6,426 nucleotides of DNA from Candidatus Komeilibacteria bacterium (GTDB taxonomy: Bacteria > Patescibacteriota > Patescibacteriia > UBA1558 > S5-K13). The notes under the pieces are model-generated. The model did no database searches and had not been told where the DNA came from. It saw only the letters and a program-made list of their open reading frames with translations. Below, piece by piece: positions 1 through 5,309 of this stretch. Within the stretch, counting starts at the first letter, position 1. Each line of letters opens with the position of its first letter. The translations under genes and the position numbers were made by a program. The stretch spans positions 1-6,426 of the forward strand of contig JAUVAE010000039.1 of NCBI GenBank assembly GCA_030591905.1, read 5' to 3'.

Positions 1-160
1 CCCCTCTCCTAACCTCTCCCCTAGCCAGGAGAGAGGCACGTACTAGAATTTATTTATTAGTATGTATAAATTTAATGATTTAGTATATTGGTAATGTATT
101 AGTAAAATAAACATCCTTCCCTCTCTCCTGACTAGGAGAGAGGGATTAGAGGGAGAGAGG
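1..160. repeat. MITE-like pair of inverted CT/AG-rich hairpins around an AT-rich core
   Basis: Two related arms face each other. The left arm (1-36) and the reverse complement of the right arm (118-160) align with a few differences over about 35-40 nt. Each arm is itself a hairpin. In the right arm 118-129 pairs perfectly with 134-145 around the loop GACT (12 bp). In the left arm 13-22 pairs with 27-36 around AGCC, with one C-A mismatch. The 80 nt between the arms are AT-rich and have no ORF. There is no T-run after either hairpin, so they do not look like intrinsic terminators. The left end may continue outside the window, so length and target duplication cannot be judged. I recall similar CCCCTCTCCT-type repeats in Patescibacteria genomes. 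Mobilisation by a transposase encoded elsewhere is an inference. Confidence 0.7.
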
Positions 161-163
161 TTG

Positions 164-187
164 ATGCTTTTTATTGACAAGAAGCAT
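164..187. promoter_or_regulatory. Inverted repeat centred on the -35 box, possible operator
   Basis: ATGCTT at 164-169 is the exact complement of AAGCAT at 182-187. The 12-nt spacer holds the TTGACA hexamer, so the symmetry centre lies over the -35 element of the plus-strand gene. This placement would suit a repressor site. The same half-site (TGATGCTT) returns in a palindrome inside the gene at 709-732. Function is inferred from position only. Confidence 0.35.
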
Positions 188-202
188 TAATAAATGTATG
201 GT
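174..202 (+). promoter_or_regulatory. Sigma-70-type promoter for the plus-strand gene
   Basis: A perfect -35 hexamer TTGACA (174-179) is followed after exactly 17 nt by TATGGT (197-202), which matches four of six -10 consensus bases. Transcription would start near 208-210, leaving a leader of roughly 28 nt that contains the ribosome site. It is the clearest promoter I can find in the window. No equally good match was seen ahead of the minus-strand genes. Confidence 0.65.
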
Positions 203-225
203 TTTACAATAACAAAAAATTAAAT

Positions 226-231
226 AGGAGG
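226..231 (+). promoter_or_regulatory. Consensus Shine-Dalgarno site AGGAGG
   Basis: AGGAGG ends 5 nt before the ATG at 237 and fixes that start. It stands out because none of the six minus-strand genes whose start lies in the window has a comparable site. Confidence 0.85.
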
Positions 232-236
232 AAACC

Positions 237-839
237 ATGGCGGAAATTGTTTTTAAAGAAGGTGATTTGGTTGATTGGGACTATTTAGAGTCTAGGATAA
301 GTGATTTTCTAAGATTATACGGTAAGGGACCATTCTATGTTTTCTTAATAATAATTCCTATCCCTGGAGATCGAGATTTTAGGAATAAAATATATCATTC
401 TCAATTACTCATACTCTCTAGAGATAAAGAAGGAAAAGATAAAATCTTAGGGAAAAAGACTAAAAAACCAATAAAATTTTCCGGAGAATTCTTTAGAAAG
501 TTATCGATAAAGGAATCAGAGGAATTGTTAATTGATAATGCTATTAAAGAATCTGAAGAAATTGGTAAGATTCTAACTACTGTTATCAAAGATAGTCAAT
601 TCAGAATTAAACTTAAAGGATTGAAGAAAATTGAGGGAATTTATCATTTTTGTTTGGGTTTTGATGATAAGGAAAGAGAATTTTTAACATCTTCAGAATC
701 TTCAGGAAAAGCATCATTAATAAATGATGCTTCAAAGTATCTTCAAGAAATTGTTAAAATTTTAGAAGATTTTATGGAGAACGAAGAATTTCTAAATATC
801 AAAAAAATTTATAATTATGTAAAGAGGATTATTTTTTAA
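237..839 (+). CDS. Hypothetical protein, 200 aa, probably cytosolic
   Basis: I cannot assign a family. The start is well supported by a consensus promoter and AGGAGG 5 nt upstream, and the reading frame ends inside an intrinsic terminator. No signal peptide or membrane helix is seen. The only strongly hydrophobic stretch (about 33-42) reads like a buried beta strand. Residues 1-90 look like a small beta-rich module: GD at 9-10, YGKGPF at 28-33, a following hydrophobic strand, H54-x-Q56 and FSG at 81-83. I recall this order (YGxGPFxV, HxQ, FSG) from small hypothetical proteins of Patescibacteria, but cannot name the domain. Residues 87-130 and 160-200 are charged, Glu/Lys-rich and probably helical, possibly coiled-coil. 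The gene is alone on its strand and converges on rmlD with a 13-nt gap. Its own promoter, strong ribosome site and a palindrome over the -35 suggest expression independent of the neighbouring operon. Confidence 0.85.
   Translation: MAEIVFKEGDLVDWDYLESRISDFLRLYGKGPFYVFLIIIPIPGDRDFRNKIYHSQLLILSRDKEGKDKILGKKTKKPIKFSGEFFRKLSIKESEELLIDNAIKESEEIGKILTTVIKDSQFRIKLKGLKKIEGIYHFCLGFDDKEREFLTSSESSGKASLINDASKYLQEIVKILEDFMENEEFLNIKKIYNYVKRIIF
709..732. repeat. Perfect intragenic palindrome sharing sequence with the promoter region
   Basis: The 10-nt arm AAGCATCATT (709-718) is perfectly complementary to 723-732, with the loop AATA. It lies inside the coding region (residues about 158-166). The 12-mer CATTAATAAATG occurs both here (715-726) and in the promoter spacer (185-196). 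TGATGCTT occurs here (725-732) and at 162-169. It may be a second binding site, an RNA hairpin, or chance in AT-rich DNA. Confidence 0.6.
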
Positions 840-860
840 ATAAACCTCTTTTTTATTTTA
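821..860 (+). terminator. Intrinsic terminator between convergent genes
   Basis: AAAGAGG (821-827) pairs with CCTCTTT (845-851). After one A-A mismatch the stem continues with TTATTT (829-834) against AAATAA (838-843) around a TTT loop. The 3' side runs straight into a T-rich tract (849-859). The stem includes the last codons and the stop of the 200-aa gene. On the minus strand the same hairpin follows the rmlD stop but lacks an immediate U-run, so it should work mainly for the plus-strand gene. Confidence 0.8.
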
Positions 861-1722
861 CCTGCCTGTCGGCAGACAAGAGATAATCTTTTAATGCTTG
901 TTTCCAAGAACGGAGCTTAGGGAATTTATTGTTATTTAAAACAGCATTAATCGGCCGATTTACTTTAGAAGGATAATCTTGATAAGAAATGGGATTGATT
1001 TTAATATCAATCTTTTTTATTTTAAATATTTCTTGAGCAAATTCTAAAGGATTAGTTTTTTCTTCATTTACTAAGTGATAAATTCCAAATTCATATTTTT
1101 CTTCCACTAATTTTTTAATAGCTTCACATAAGTCTTTAGTATAAGTAGGTTTAGAAAATTGATTATTTACTAAATTTAACTCCTCTTTTTCTCCGGCTAA
1201 TTCAATCATTCTGTCTACAAAATTAATTCCTCGTTCTTTACCTTTTTGAAGATTGTGTCCATAAATCCAAGAAGTTCTAATTAAATAATACTTTCGACAG
1301 TCTTCTATTAATAATTTTTCACCTAAAGCCTTGGATTTACCATAGGCATTTTGGGAGTTAGATTGATCATCTTCATTATAGCCTTCTTTTTTCTCTCCAT
1401 TAAAAACATATTCAGTACTGATATGTACTAATATAATGTTCAAATCTCGGCAAATTTGAGCTAAATCACTTACTACTCTACCATTTATCAAACTAGCTAG
1501 ATCCTCTTGCTCTTCAGCCTTTTCAACATCAGTATAGCCAGCACAATTAATGATTAAGTCTGGTTTGATTCTATGTAATTTTTCTTTAACTCTAGAAAAA
1601 TCTGTTAAATCTAAATTTTTTCGATCAAATAAAATTGGTTGATAATTAGAAAATTCTTCAGCCATATCTTTGCCGAGCATACCTTGAGCACCAAGTATTA
1701 ATATTTTCATTGTTTTAGACAT
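853..1722 (-). CDS. rmlD: dTDP-4-dehydrorhamnose reductase (RmlD)
   Basis: RmlD carries out the last step of dTDP-L-rhamnose synthesis, reducing dTDP-4-dehydro-L-rhamnose with NAD(P)H in the cytosol. The 289-residue protein has the N-terminal Rossmann motif GAQGMLG (11-17), INCAGYTDV (58-66), the strand with S102-T103 (ISTEYVFNG), the catalytic pair Y127 and K131 (YGKSK), RTSWIYG (149-155) and the RmlD-type QFSKPTYTKDL (188-198) and RPINAVL (256-262). Length is normal for the family. The start is uncertain: M1 at 1722 or M5 at 1710, where the family-typical MKILILG begins. Neither has a clear ribosome site. The last residues, about L281 to V288, are encoded by a palindromic repeat (861-880), so the natural C-terminus has been replaced or extended. 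It lies downstream of rmlB, separated by a 193-nt gap holding an inverted-repeat element, and may therefore be transcribed separately. Confidence 0.94.
   Translation of the reverse strand: MSKTMKILILGAQGMLGKDMAEEFSNYQPILFDRKNLDLTDFSRVKEKLHRIKPDLIINCAGYTDVEKAEEQEDLASLINGRVVSDLAQICRDLNIILVHISTEYVFNGEKKEGYNEDDQSNSQNAYGKSKALGEKLLIEDCRKYYLIRTSWIYGHNLQKGKERGINFVDRMIELAGEKEELNLVNNQFSKPTYTKDLCEAIKKLVEEKYEFGIYHLVNEEKTNPLEFAQEIFKIKKIDIKINPISYQDYPSKVNRPINAVLNNNKFPKLRSWKQALKDYLLSADRQVK
861..880. repeat. Short GC-rich palindromic repeat inside the rmlD 3' end
   Basis: CTGCC (862-866) pairs with GGCAG (871-875) around TGTC. This GC-rich 20-mer stands out sharply from its AT-rich surroundings. I recall CCTGCCTGTCGGCAG-type repeats as dispersed elements in Patescibacteria. 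It supplies the codons for the last residues of RmlD, and the stop codon lies just beyond it at 853-855. Confidence 0.6.
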
Positions 1723-1739
1723 AATGATTTCATTTTTTC

Positions 1740-1825
1740 TTTGTCATCCTGAATTTATTTCAGGATCTTTTGATAATTAAAGCGATGAATGGCTGCAGAT
1801 TCTGAATCAAGTTCAGAATGACAAA
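1740..1825. repeat. 86-bp REP/MITE-like element with 29-nt imperfect terminal inverted repeats
   Basis: Positions 1740-1768 and the reverse complement of 1797-1825 agree at 24 of 29 positions, including the outermost eight (TTTGTCAT). Each arm is a hairpin. In the left arm 1746-1753 pairs with 1759-1766 around TTTAT. In the right arm 1799-1806 pairs with 1812-1819 around TCAAG. The ~28-nt centre has no ORF. The architecture, two hairpins facing each other, is the same as that of the element at 1-160 although the sequence differs. The GTCATTCTGAA type of arm resembles REP-like repeats seen in many bacteria. It lies in the rmlB-rmlD gap, about 18 nt ahead of the rmlD start, so it would be part of an rmlB-rmlD readthrough transcript. 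Confidence 0.75.
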
Positions 1826-1865
1826 TGGATAGTATTTTTAAAGACAAAGAAAAAAGTTATTTTTA

Positions 1866-1921
1866 GTAATTCTTAATTCGTATTTTGTATTTTCCTAATT
1901 CCTAAAAGCTAAAACCTAACT
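1866..1921. repeat. Degenerate heptanucleotide tandem tract, eight units
   Basis: Read in steps of 7 from 1866 the sequence repeats. GTATTTT occurs at 1880 and 1887. CCTAA begins the units at 1894, 1901 and 1915, with GCTAA at 1908. The units at 1866 and 1873 are GTAATTC and TTAATTC. The tract runs into the last codons and the TAG stop of rmlB (1916-1918). No gene or promoter is seen in it. Confidence 0.6.
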
Positions 1922-2941
1922 CCTGTTTTTATATTGTTCTTCATAATACTTTTTATATTCCCCAGACTTAATTTTTTTCCACCAATCTTGATTGTCTTGA
2001 TACCATTTTAATGTTTCTGCTAATCCTTTTTCAAAATTTACTTTTGGTGACCATCCTAATTCTTTTTTAATCTTAGAGAAGTCTATCGCATATCTAAAAT
2101 CATGACCGGCGCGATCAGCAACTTTTTCAATCATTTCATCACCCTTTTTAAAGTATTTTAAAATTAAATTAGTAATTTCTAAATTAGTTTTTTCAGCATC
2201 TCCGCCAACACAATAAGTCTCCCCTATTTTTCCTTTATGTAAAATTAAATCCAAAGCACTAGAATGGTCATCAACATGAATCCAATCCCGAATATTTAAT
2301 CCTTCACCATAAAGAGGTACTTTTTGATTTTCAATTAAATTTGAGGCAAATAAAGGAATAAATTTTTCTGGGAATTGATATGGTCCGTAATTATTAGAAC
2401 AATTAGAGATTGTTATCGGTAGACCAAAGGTATGAAAATAAACTCGGACTAAATGGTCAGCTGCAGCTTTAGAAGCTGAATAAGGACTTCTGGGGTCATA
2501 AGGAGTTTTTTCAGTGAACTTACCCTCATTTCCTAGTTCACCAAAAACTTCATCTGTAGAAATGTGATGGAATCTTTTAATTTCTAATTCCTTGGCAACT
2601 CTTAATAAAACATTAGTACCTAAAATATTGGTTTTCACAAAGGTATCGGGATCCATAATAGATCTGTCGACATGAGATTCAGCAGCAAAATGTACTATCC
2701 AATCACAGCCAGTCATGGCTGGTTTAACTTCTCCAGGATTACAAATATCACCTTTGATAAATTTATACTTGGGATTATTTTCAATTGATTTTAAATTATT
2801 TAAATTACCAGCATAAGTTAAACTATCAAAATTAATTATTTGATAATCAGGATATTTTTTCATCATATATAAAATGAAATTTGTTCCGATAAATCCTGCG
2901 CCTCCCGTAATGAAGATTTTGATTTTATTATTTTTGGTCAT
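1916..2941 (-). CDS. rmlB: dTDP-glucose 4,6-dehydratase (RmlB)
   Basis: RmlB converts dTDP-D-glucose to dTDP-4-dehydro-6-deoxy-D-glucose using a bound NAD+, the second step of dTDP-L-rhamnose synthesis. This extended-SDR protein of 341 residues has the glycine motif TGGAGFIG (12-19), the RmlB signature FAAESHVDRSI (85-95), the catalytic triad-like T129-D130-E131 (STDEVFGEL), Y154-x3-K158 (SPYSASKAA), NNYGPYQFPEK (183-193) and the substrate-loop RDWIHVDDH (218-226). The C-terminal GEYKKYYEEQY is also typical. Length is normal. The TDE motif separates it from GalE and other epimerases. The ATG at 2941 has no ribosome site. Between it and the NUDIX gene lie 186 nt with a leader hairpin, the relic of another SDR start and a palindromic repeat. 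The next gene is rmlD, which acts later in the same pathway. Confidence 0.97.
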   Translation of the reverse strand: MTKNNKIKIFITGGAGFIGTNFILYMMKKYPDYQIINFDSLTYAGNLNNLKSIENNPKYKFIKGDICNPGEVKPAMTGCDWIVHFAAESHVDRSIMDPDTFVKTNILGTNVLLRVAKELEIKRFHHISTDEVFGELGNEGKFTEKTPYDPRSPYSASKAAADHLVRVYFHTFGLPITISNCSNNYGPYQFPEKFIPLFASNLIENQKVPLYGEGLNIRDWIHVDDHSSALDLILHKGKIGETYCVGGDAEKTNLEITNLILKYFKKGDEMIEKVADRAGHDFRYAIDFSKIKKELGWSPKVNFEKGLAETLKWYQDNQDWWKKIKSGEYKKYYEEQYKNRS

Positions 2942-2979
2942 ATGTTATTTTATTATGTTTTGTATTGAAATTTAAGTCT

Positions 2980-3001
2980 TGCCGTAGCTTCAGCGAAGGC
3001 A
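2980..3001. repeat. Short GC-rich imperfect palindrome interrupting an SDR gene relic
   Basis: TGCC (2980-2983) pairs with GGCA (2998-3001) and GCT (2987-2989) mirrors AGC (2992-2994). The sequence (TAGCTTCAGCGAAGGC in its right part) is far richer in GC than its surroundings and resembles a dispersed palindrome I recall from Patescibacteria. It begins at the codon where the SDR relic at 2990-3061 loses its match to the TGGAGFIG motif and it supplies that relic's stop codon. Confidence 0.55.
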
Positions 3002-3061
3002 GGCTCCACCAGTGATAAAAATTTTCAACCCATTAAATTTTTGATTTTCGTTTGATTGCAT
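2990..3061 (-). pseudogene. Relic of the 5' end of an SDR (RmlB/epimerase-like) gene
   Basis: Reading from the ATG at 3061 gives 23 codons followed by TGA (2990-2992). Residues 13-20 are KIFITGGA, the first strand and glycine turn of an NAD-dependent epimerase/dehydratase, identical to residues 8-15 of the RmlB encoded just downstream. After A20 the frame enters a GC-rich palindromic repeat and stops. The eight shared codons differ at the third base in seven cases, so the protein motif is conserved while the DNA is not. This argues for a real diverged coding sequence, not a recent duplication or chance. The relic has its own leader, which resembles that of the HIT gene (hairpin, then ATTCAA and TTATATG). 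It may be the scar of an allele or paralogue replaced by the present rmlB. It could still be translated as a short upstream ORF. Confidence 0.6.
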
Positions 3062-3090
3062 ATAATTGAATGTTATTTTGAAATTTATCT

Positions 3091-3121
3091 ACCCGAAGAT
3101 TTAAGTATTCATCTAACGGGT
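3091..3121 (-). promoter_or_regulatory. Leader hairpin of the ACCCG...CGGGT type
   Basis: On the minus strand ACCCG (3121-3117) pairs with CGGGT (3095-3091), and GAT (3113-3111) with ATC (3100-3098) after a small internal loop. It starts 6 nt after the NUDIX stop and ends 29 nt before the ATG of the SDR relic. There is no T-run after it, so a terminator role is unlikely. A similar hairpin lies ahead of the HIT gene at 5310-5349. Confidence 0.4.
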
Positions 3122-3127
3122 TAAATA

Positions 3128-3679
3128 TTATTTAATCTTATTTTTATGGATTAAATATTTAAGGTAAGCTGCACTTGAACCTGCTCCGTCTATTTTATTT
3201 TTTTTTATTAAATTACTTAATCCTTTTTTATTTATTTTTAATCTTTCAGTGTATTCAGCATTAGTTTTGTAATTTTCATCAATTATTTTAGCTTTTTCTG
3301 CTAAATAAATATAAATTTTGGTTTTGGATTTTCCTGGAGCAGAAATAATATTTCCCAGAGAAGTCCATTTTTCAGCTTTCATTCCTAATTCTTCATGCAA
3401 TTCTCTTTTAGCGGCTTGTAATGGAGTTTCTTTGAGTTCCACTCCTCCAGCTACAAATTCAATAGTTTCTTTATTAATTGGATAACGCCATTGTTTAACT
3501 AGATAGAAATTATTTTTATTATCTTTAACAATTAAAAAAATAAATTTATCTGATTGATGTTCAATTGTAGTAACATATTGACCTCTTTTACCCTCGATTA
3601 AAATTTCATCAACATTTAAAATGATAAATTTATTTTTGTAAACAGTTTTGCCGCTAATTTTTTTATAAGGATTTTTCAT
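3128..3679 (-). CDS. NUDIX hydrolase, ADP-ribose/ADP-sugar pyrophosphatase type
   Basis: NUDIX enzymes split nucleoside diphosphates linked to another group, using divalent metal. Residues 78-100 are a perfect Nudix box (Gx5Ex7REUxEExGU), with G78, E84, R92-E93, E96-E97 and G99. Upstream, VKQWRYP (61-67) and TIEFVAGG (72-79) are typical of the ADP-ribose pyrophosphatase (NudF-like) branch, as are SAPGKSKTKIYIYLA (113-127) and the late GAGSSAAYL (166-174). At 183 residues it has the usual length for this group. The exact substrate (ADP-ribose, another ADP- or nucleotide-sugar) cannot be read from the sequence. The gene follows the DUF2156 gene by 36 nt and should share its transcript. No ribosome site precedes the ATG at 3679. 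The C-terminus is a short lysine-rich tail. Confidence 0.93.
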   Translation of the reverse strand: MKNPYKKISGKTVYKNKFIILNVDEILIEGKRGQYVTTIEHQSDKFIFLIVKDNKNNFYLVKQWRYPINKETIEFVAGGVELKETPLQAAKRELHEELGMKAEKWTSLGNIISAPGKSKTKIYIYLAEKAKIIDENYKTNAEYTERLKINKKGLSNLIKKNKIDGAGSSAAYLKYLIHKNKIK

Positions 3680-3715
3680 GAGATTAAATTGTTAAATGGT
3701 TGAATTCTTATGTTG

Positions 3716-4801
3716 TTAGATTATTTTATTTTTGTTTAATTTTTTTATTTTTTCCCATCTGAAATTAAGTTCACGTAATAGTTTTTTAGTTACATTGGTC
3801 GGATCATAAGCTTTTAATAAAGCATATAGTATAACTGGATTGAAAAATCGTGGTGAAAATGCTAAATAATTAGCCTCCCATGAGCTTGGACCAAACTGTT
3901 TTTTAAATTGATAAAGAGGCTTATATCTGTGAAAATATTTTAAATGCTCAAAAGTTAATTTTAATGCTAATTTAATCATTCGACTTTGGTTTGGATCATT
4001 TACATGTTTATAGGATAATGGTGCCGTGCCAAGAGTAGCCAAGACATATCCTTGTTTTTTTAAAATACGGAAAGATTCAGTAAATAGTAATTGATTTGTA
4101 CCATTTATTGTTTTTTTCTTACGTCGCATTGCATCAAAATAAATGCCATTTCTACTATAAATAGGCGTGCATGTAACAAATGATTCGACTTTATTATTTA
4201 ATAATACCAGAAAATATTTTCTTTCTCCAGGATTTGCAATACTAGGTGTGCCAATTAAGAAAGAGAATTCTTTTGAACCTTTAATTTTTTTCCAGGCAAT
4301 AGAGAGTTCTTCCATTTCTTTTTCCCATTTTGGGCATCGTTTTAATAATGGATTGTATTCAATTACTGTTAATCCGTGTTTTTTAGCACTGTTTATATTT
4401 TTACGTAATCCTCTGAATTTACTGCCTTCTAAAGAAAATTTATTTAAATCGAAAATAGGCTCCTCGCCAATTTTAATTAAACTAAAATCCATTTTTTCGA
4501 TGATGTTTTTACATCGTTTTGTGATTGACTGAAAACAACATTGCCATTTTTGTTTTTTACAGAAATTTTTATATTCGGAGATGAATTCATGAAAATCAGA
4601 AATATCACATATTGGATCGCCAGCGACAATAGCAACATTAGCATAAACTACATAGGCAATTACACCATCAATTCCAGATGGTGAATAAAAATATAGTTTA
4701 TCTTTTTTTAAAATATTGTATGATTGGGAGTGGTAAGCATATTTTTTCAGCATTTTTAATATATATTCTGTATTGTTTTTTGTATGCATATAAGTAGTCA
4801 T
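3716..4801 (-). CDS. DUF2156 / LPG-synthase C-terminal domain protein, stand-alone
   Basis: The 361-residue protein resembles the soluble catalytic part of MprF-type phosphatidylglycerol lysyl/alanyl transferases, which use aminoacyl-tRNA and have a double GNAT fold. Seen in the sequence: an N-terminal half with GDPI (61-64), then GEEPIFDL (112-119), the characteristic GSKFRGLRKNINSAKKHG (126-143), YFDAMRR plus NGTNQLL (221-227, 233-239) and TLGTAPLS (256-263), with a C-terminal FKKQFGPSSWEANYLAF (299-315). These follow the order of the DUF2156 family. The membrane flippase half of MprF is absent and no multi-helix domain is present, so it would act from the cytosol on a membrane lipid or another acceptor. 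Acceptor and amino acid are unknown. The start is M1 (4801) or M5 (4789), and neither has a ribosome site. It sits 62 nt after the HIT gene and 36 nt before the NUDIX gene. Confidence 0.87.
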   Translation of the reverse strand: MTTYMHTKNNTEYILKMLKKYAYHSQSYNILKKDKLYFYSPSGIDGVIAYVVYANVAIVAGDPICDISDFHEFISEYKNFCKKQKWQCCFQSITKRCKNIIEKMDFSLIKIGEEPIFDLNKFSLEGSKFRGLRKNINSAKKHGLTVIEYNPLLKRCPKWEKEMEELSIAWKKIKGSKEFSFLIGTPSIANPGERKYFLVLLNNKVESFVTCTPIYSRNGIYFDAMRRKKKTINGTNQLLFTESFRILKKQGYVLATLGTAPLSYKHVNDPNQSRMIKLALKLTFEHLKYFHRYKPLYQFKKQFGPSSWEANYLAFSPRFFNPVILYALLKAYDPTNVTKKLLRELNFRWEKIKKLNKNKII

Positions 4802-4863
4802 CTATTTCTTAGTTTTTTAGTAGGTAGAAAATTTAGAAGTATTTGGAATTTATGAGCGATTAT

Positions 4864-5274
4864 TTATTTAATTTTTGCTTTAATACTTTCAGTAATTTGT
4901 TTAAACTCCTCTTCAGTGCATTTTACAGATGGCCAAGTATGCAAACCATCATCATTAAATCTGGGGATGACATGAAAGTGAGTATGAAGAATTAATTGTC
5001 CGGCTGCTTGACCATTATTTAAACCAATATTAAAACCGTCTGCTGCCAATGATTTTTTAAGAGCTATGCCTATTTTTTGGATAACTGGCATTATTTTTTC
5101 TAATAAGTCAGATGGAGTTTCTTCAAAAGTATTATAATGTTTTTTAGGGATTATTAAAGTATGTCCTTTAGCAATTGGTTGAATATCAAGAAAAGCTAAA
5201 AAATTATCATCTTCATAAATTTTGTGACAAGGAATTTCCCCTTTAATTATTTTACAAAATATACAGTCTTTCAT
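4864..5274 (-). CDS. HIT-family (Hint-like) nucleotide hydrolase
   Basis: HIT proteins of the Hint branch hydrolyse phosphoramidates and acyl-adenylates, releasing AMP. The protein has 136 residues, the normal bacterial length. It opens with CIFCKIIKGEIP (4-15), in which C4 and C7 form the CxxC commonly seen at this place. It continues with FLDIQPIAKGHTLIIPKKH (28-46), the NIGLNNGQAAGQ loop (82-93) and the HIT triad HTHFH (97-101) followed by VIPR. By family precedent the middle histidine, H99, is the nucleophile. The start is convincing because the family usually begins within a few residues of the CxxC. The upstream 176-nt gap carries a 12-bp hairpin (5310-5349) ending 35 nt before the ATG and heptad-type AT tracts, with no ribosome site. 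The DUF2156 gene follows after 62 nt. Confidence 0.96.
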   Translation of the reverse strand: MKDCIFCKIIKGEIPCHKIYEDDNFLAFLDIQPIAKGHTLIIPKKHYNTFEETPSDLLEKIMPVIQKIGIALKKSLAADGFNIGLNNGQAAGQLILHTHFHVIPRFNDDGLHTWPSVKCTEEEFKQITESIKAKIK

Positions 5275-5309
5275 ATAATTTTGAATTATTAATTTTAAAT
5301 TTTAATTTT

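Noticed and set aside
118..145. Intrinsic terminator from an upstream gene
   Set aside because: The 12-bp hairpin is not followed by a T-run, and it has an inverted relative at 13-36, which fits a repeat element better.
401..589. Minus-strand ORF of 62 codons inside the 200-aa plus-strand gene
   Set aside because: It lies wholly in antisense to a gene with strong promoter, ribosome site and terminator, is hydrophobic and low in complexity, and shows no motif.
2942..3061. Frameshifted N-terminal extension of rmlB
   Set aside because: RmlB is complete from its own ATG with the full glycine motif. The upstream KIFITGGA is a second copy of the same motif, so it cannot be a missing part of the gene.
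4167..4532. Plus-strand ORF of 121 codons
   Set aside because: It is the antisense shadow of the DUF2156 gene, whose family motifs are on the minus strand.
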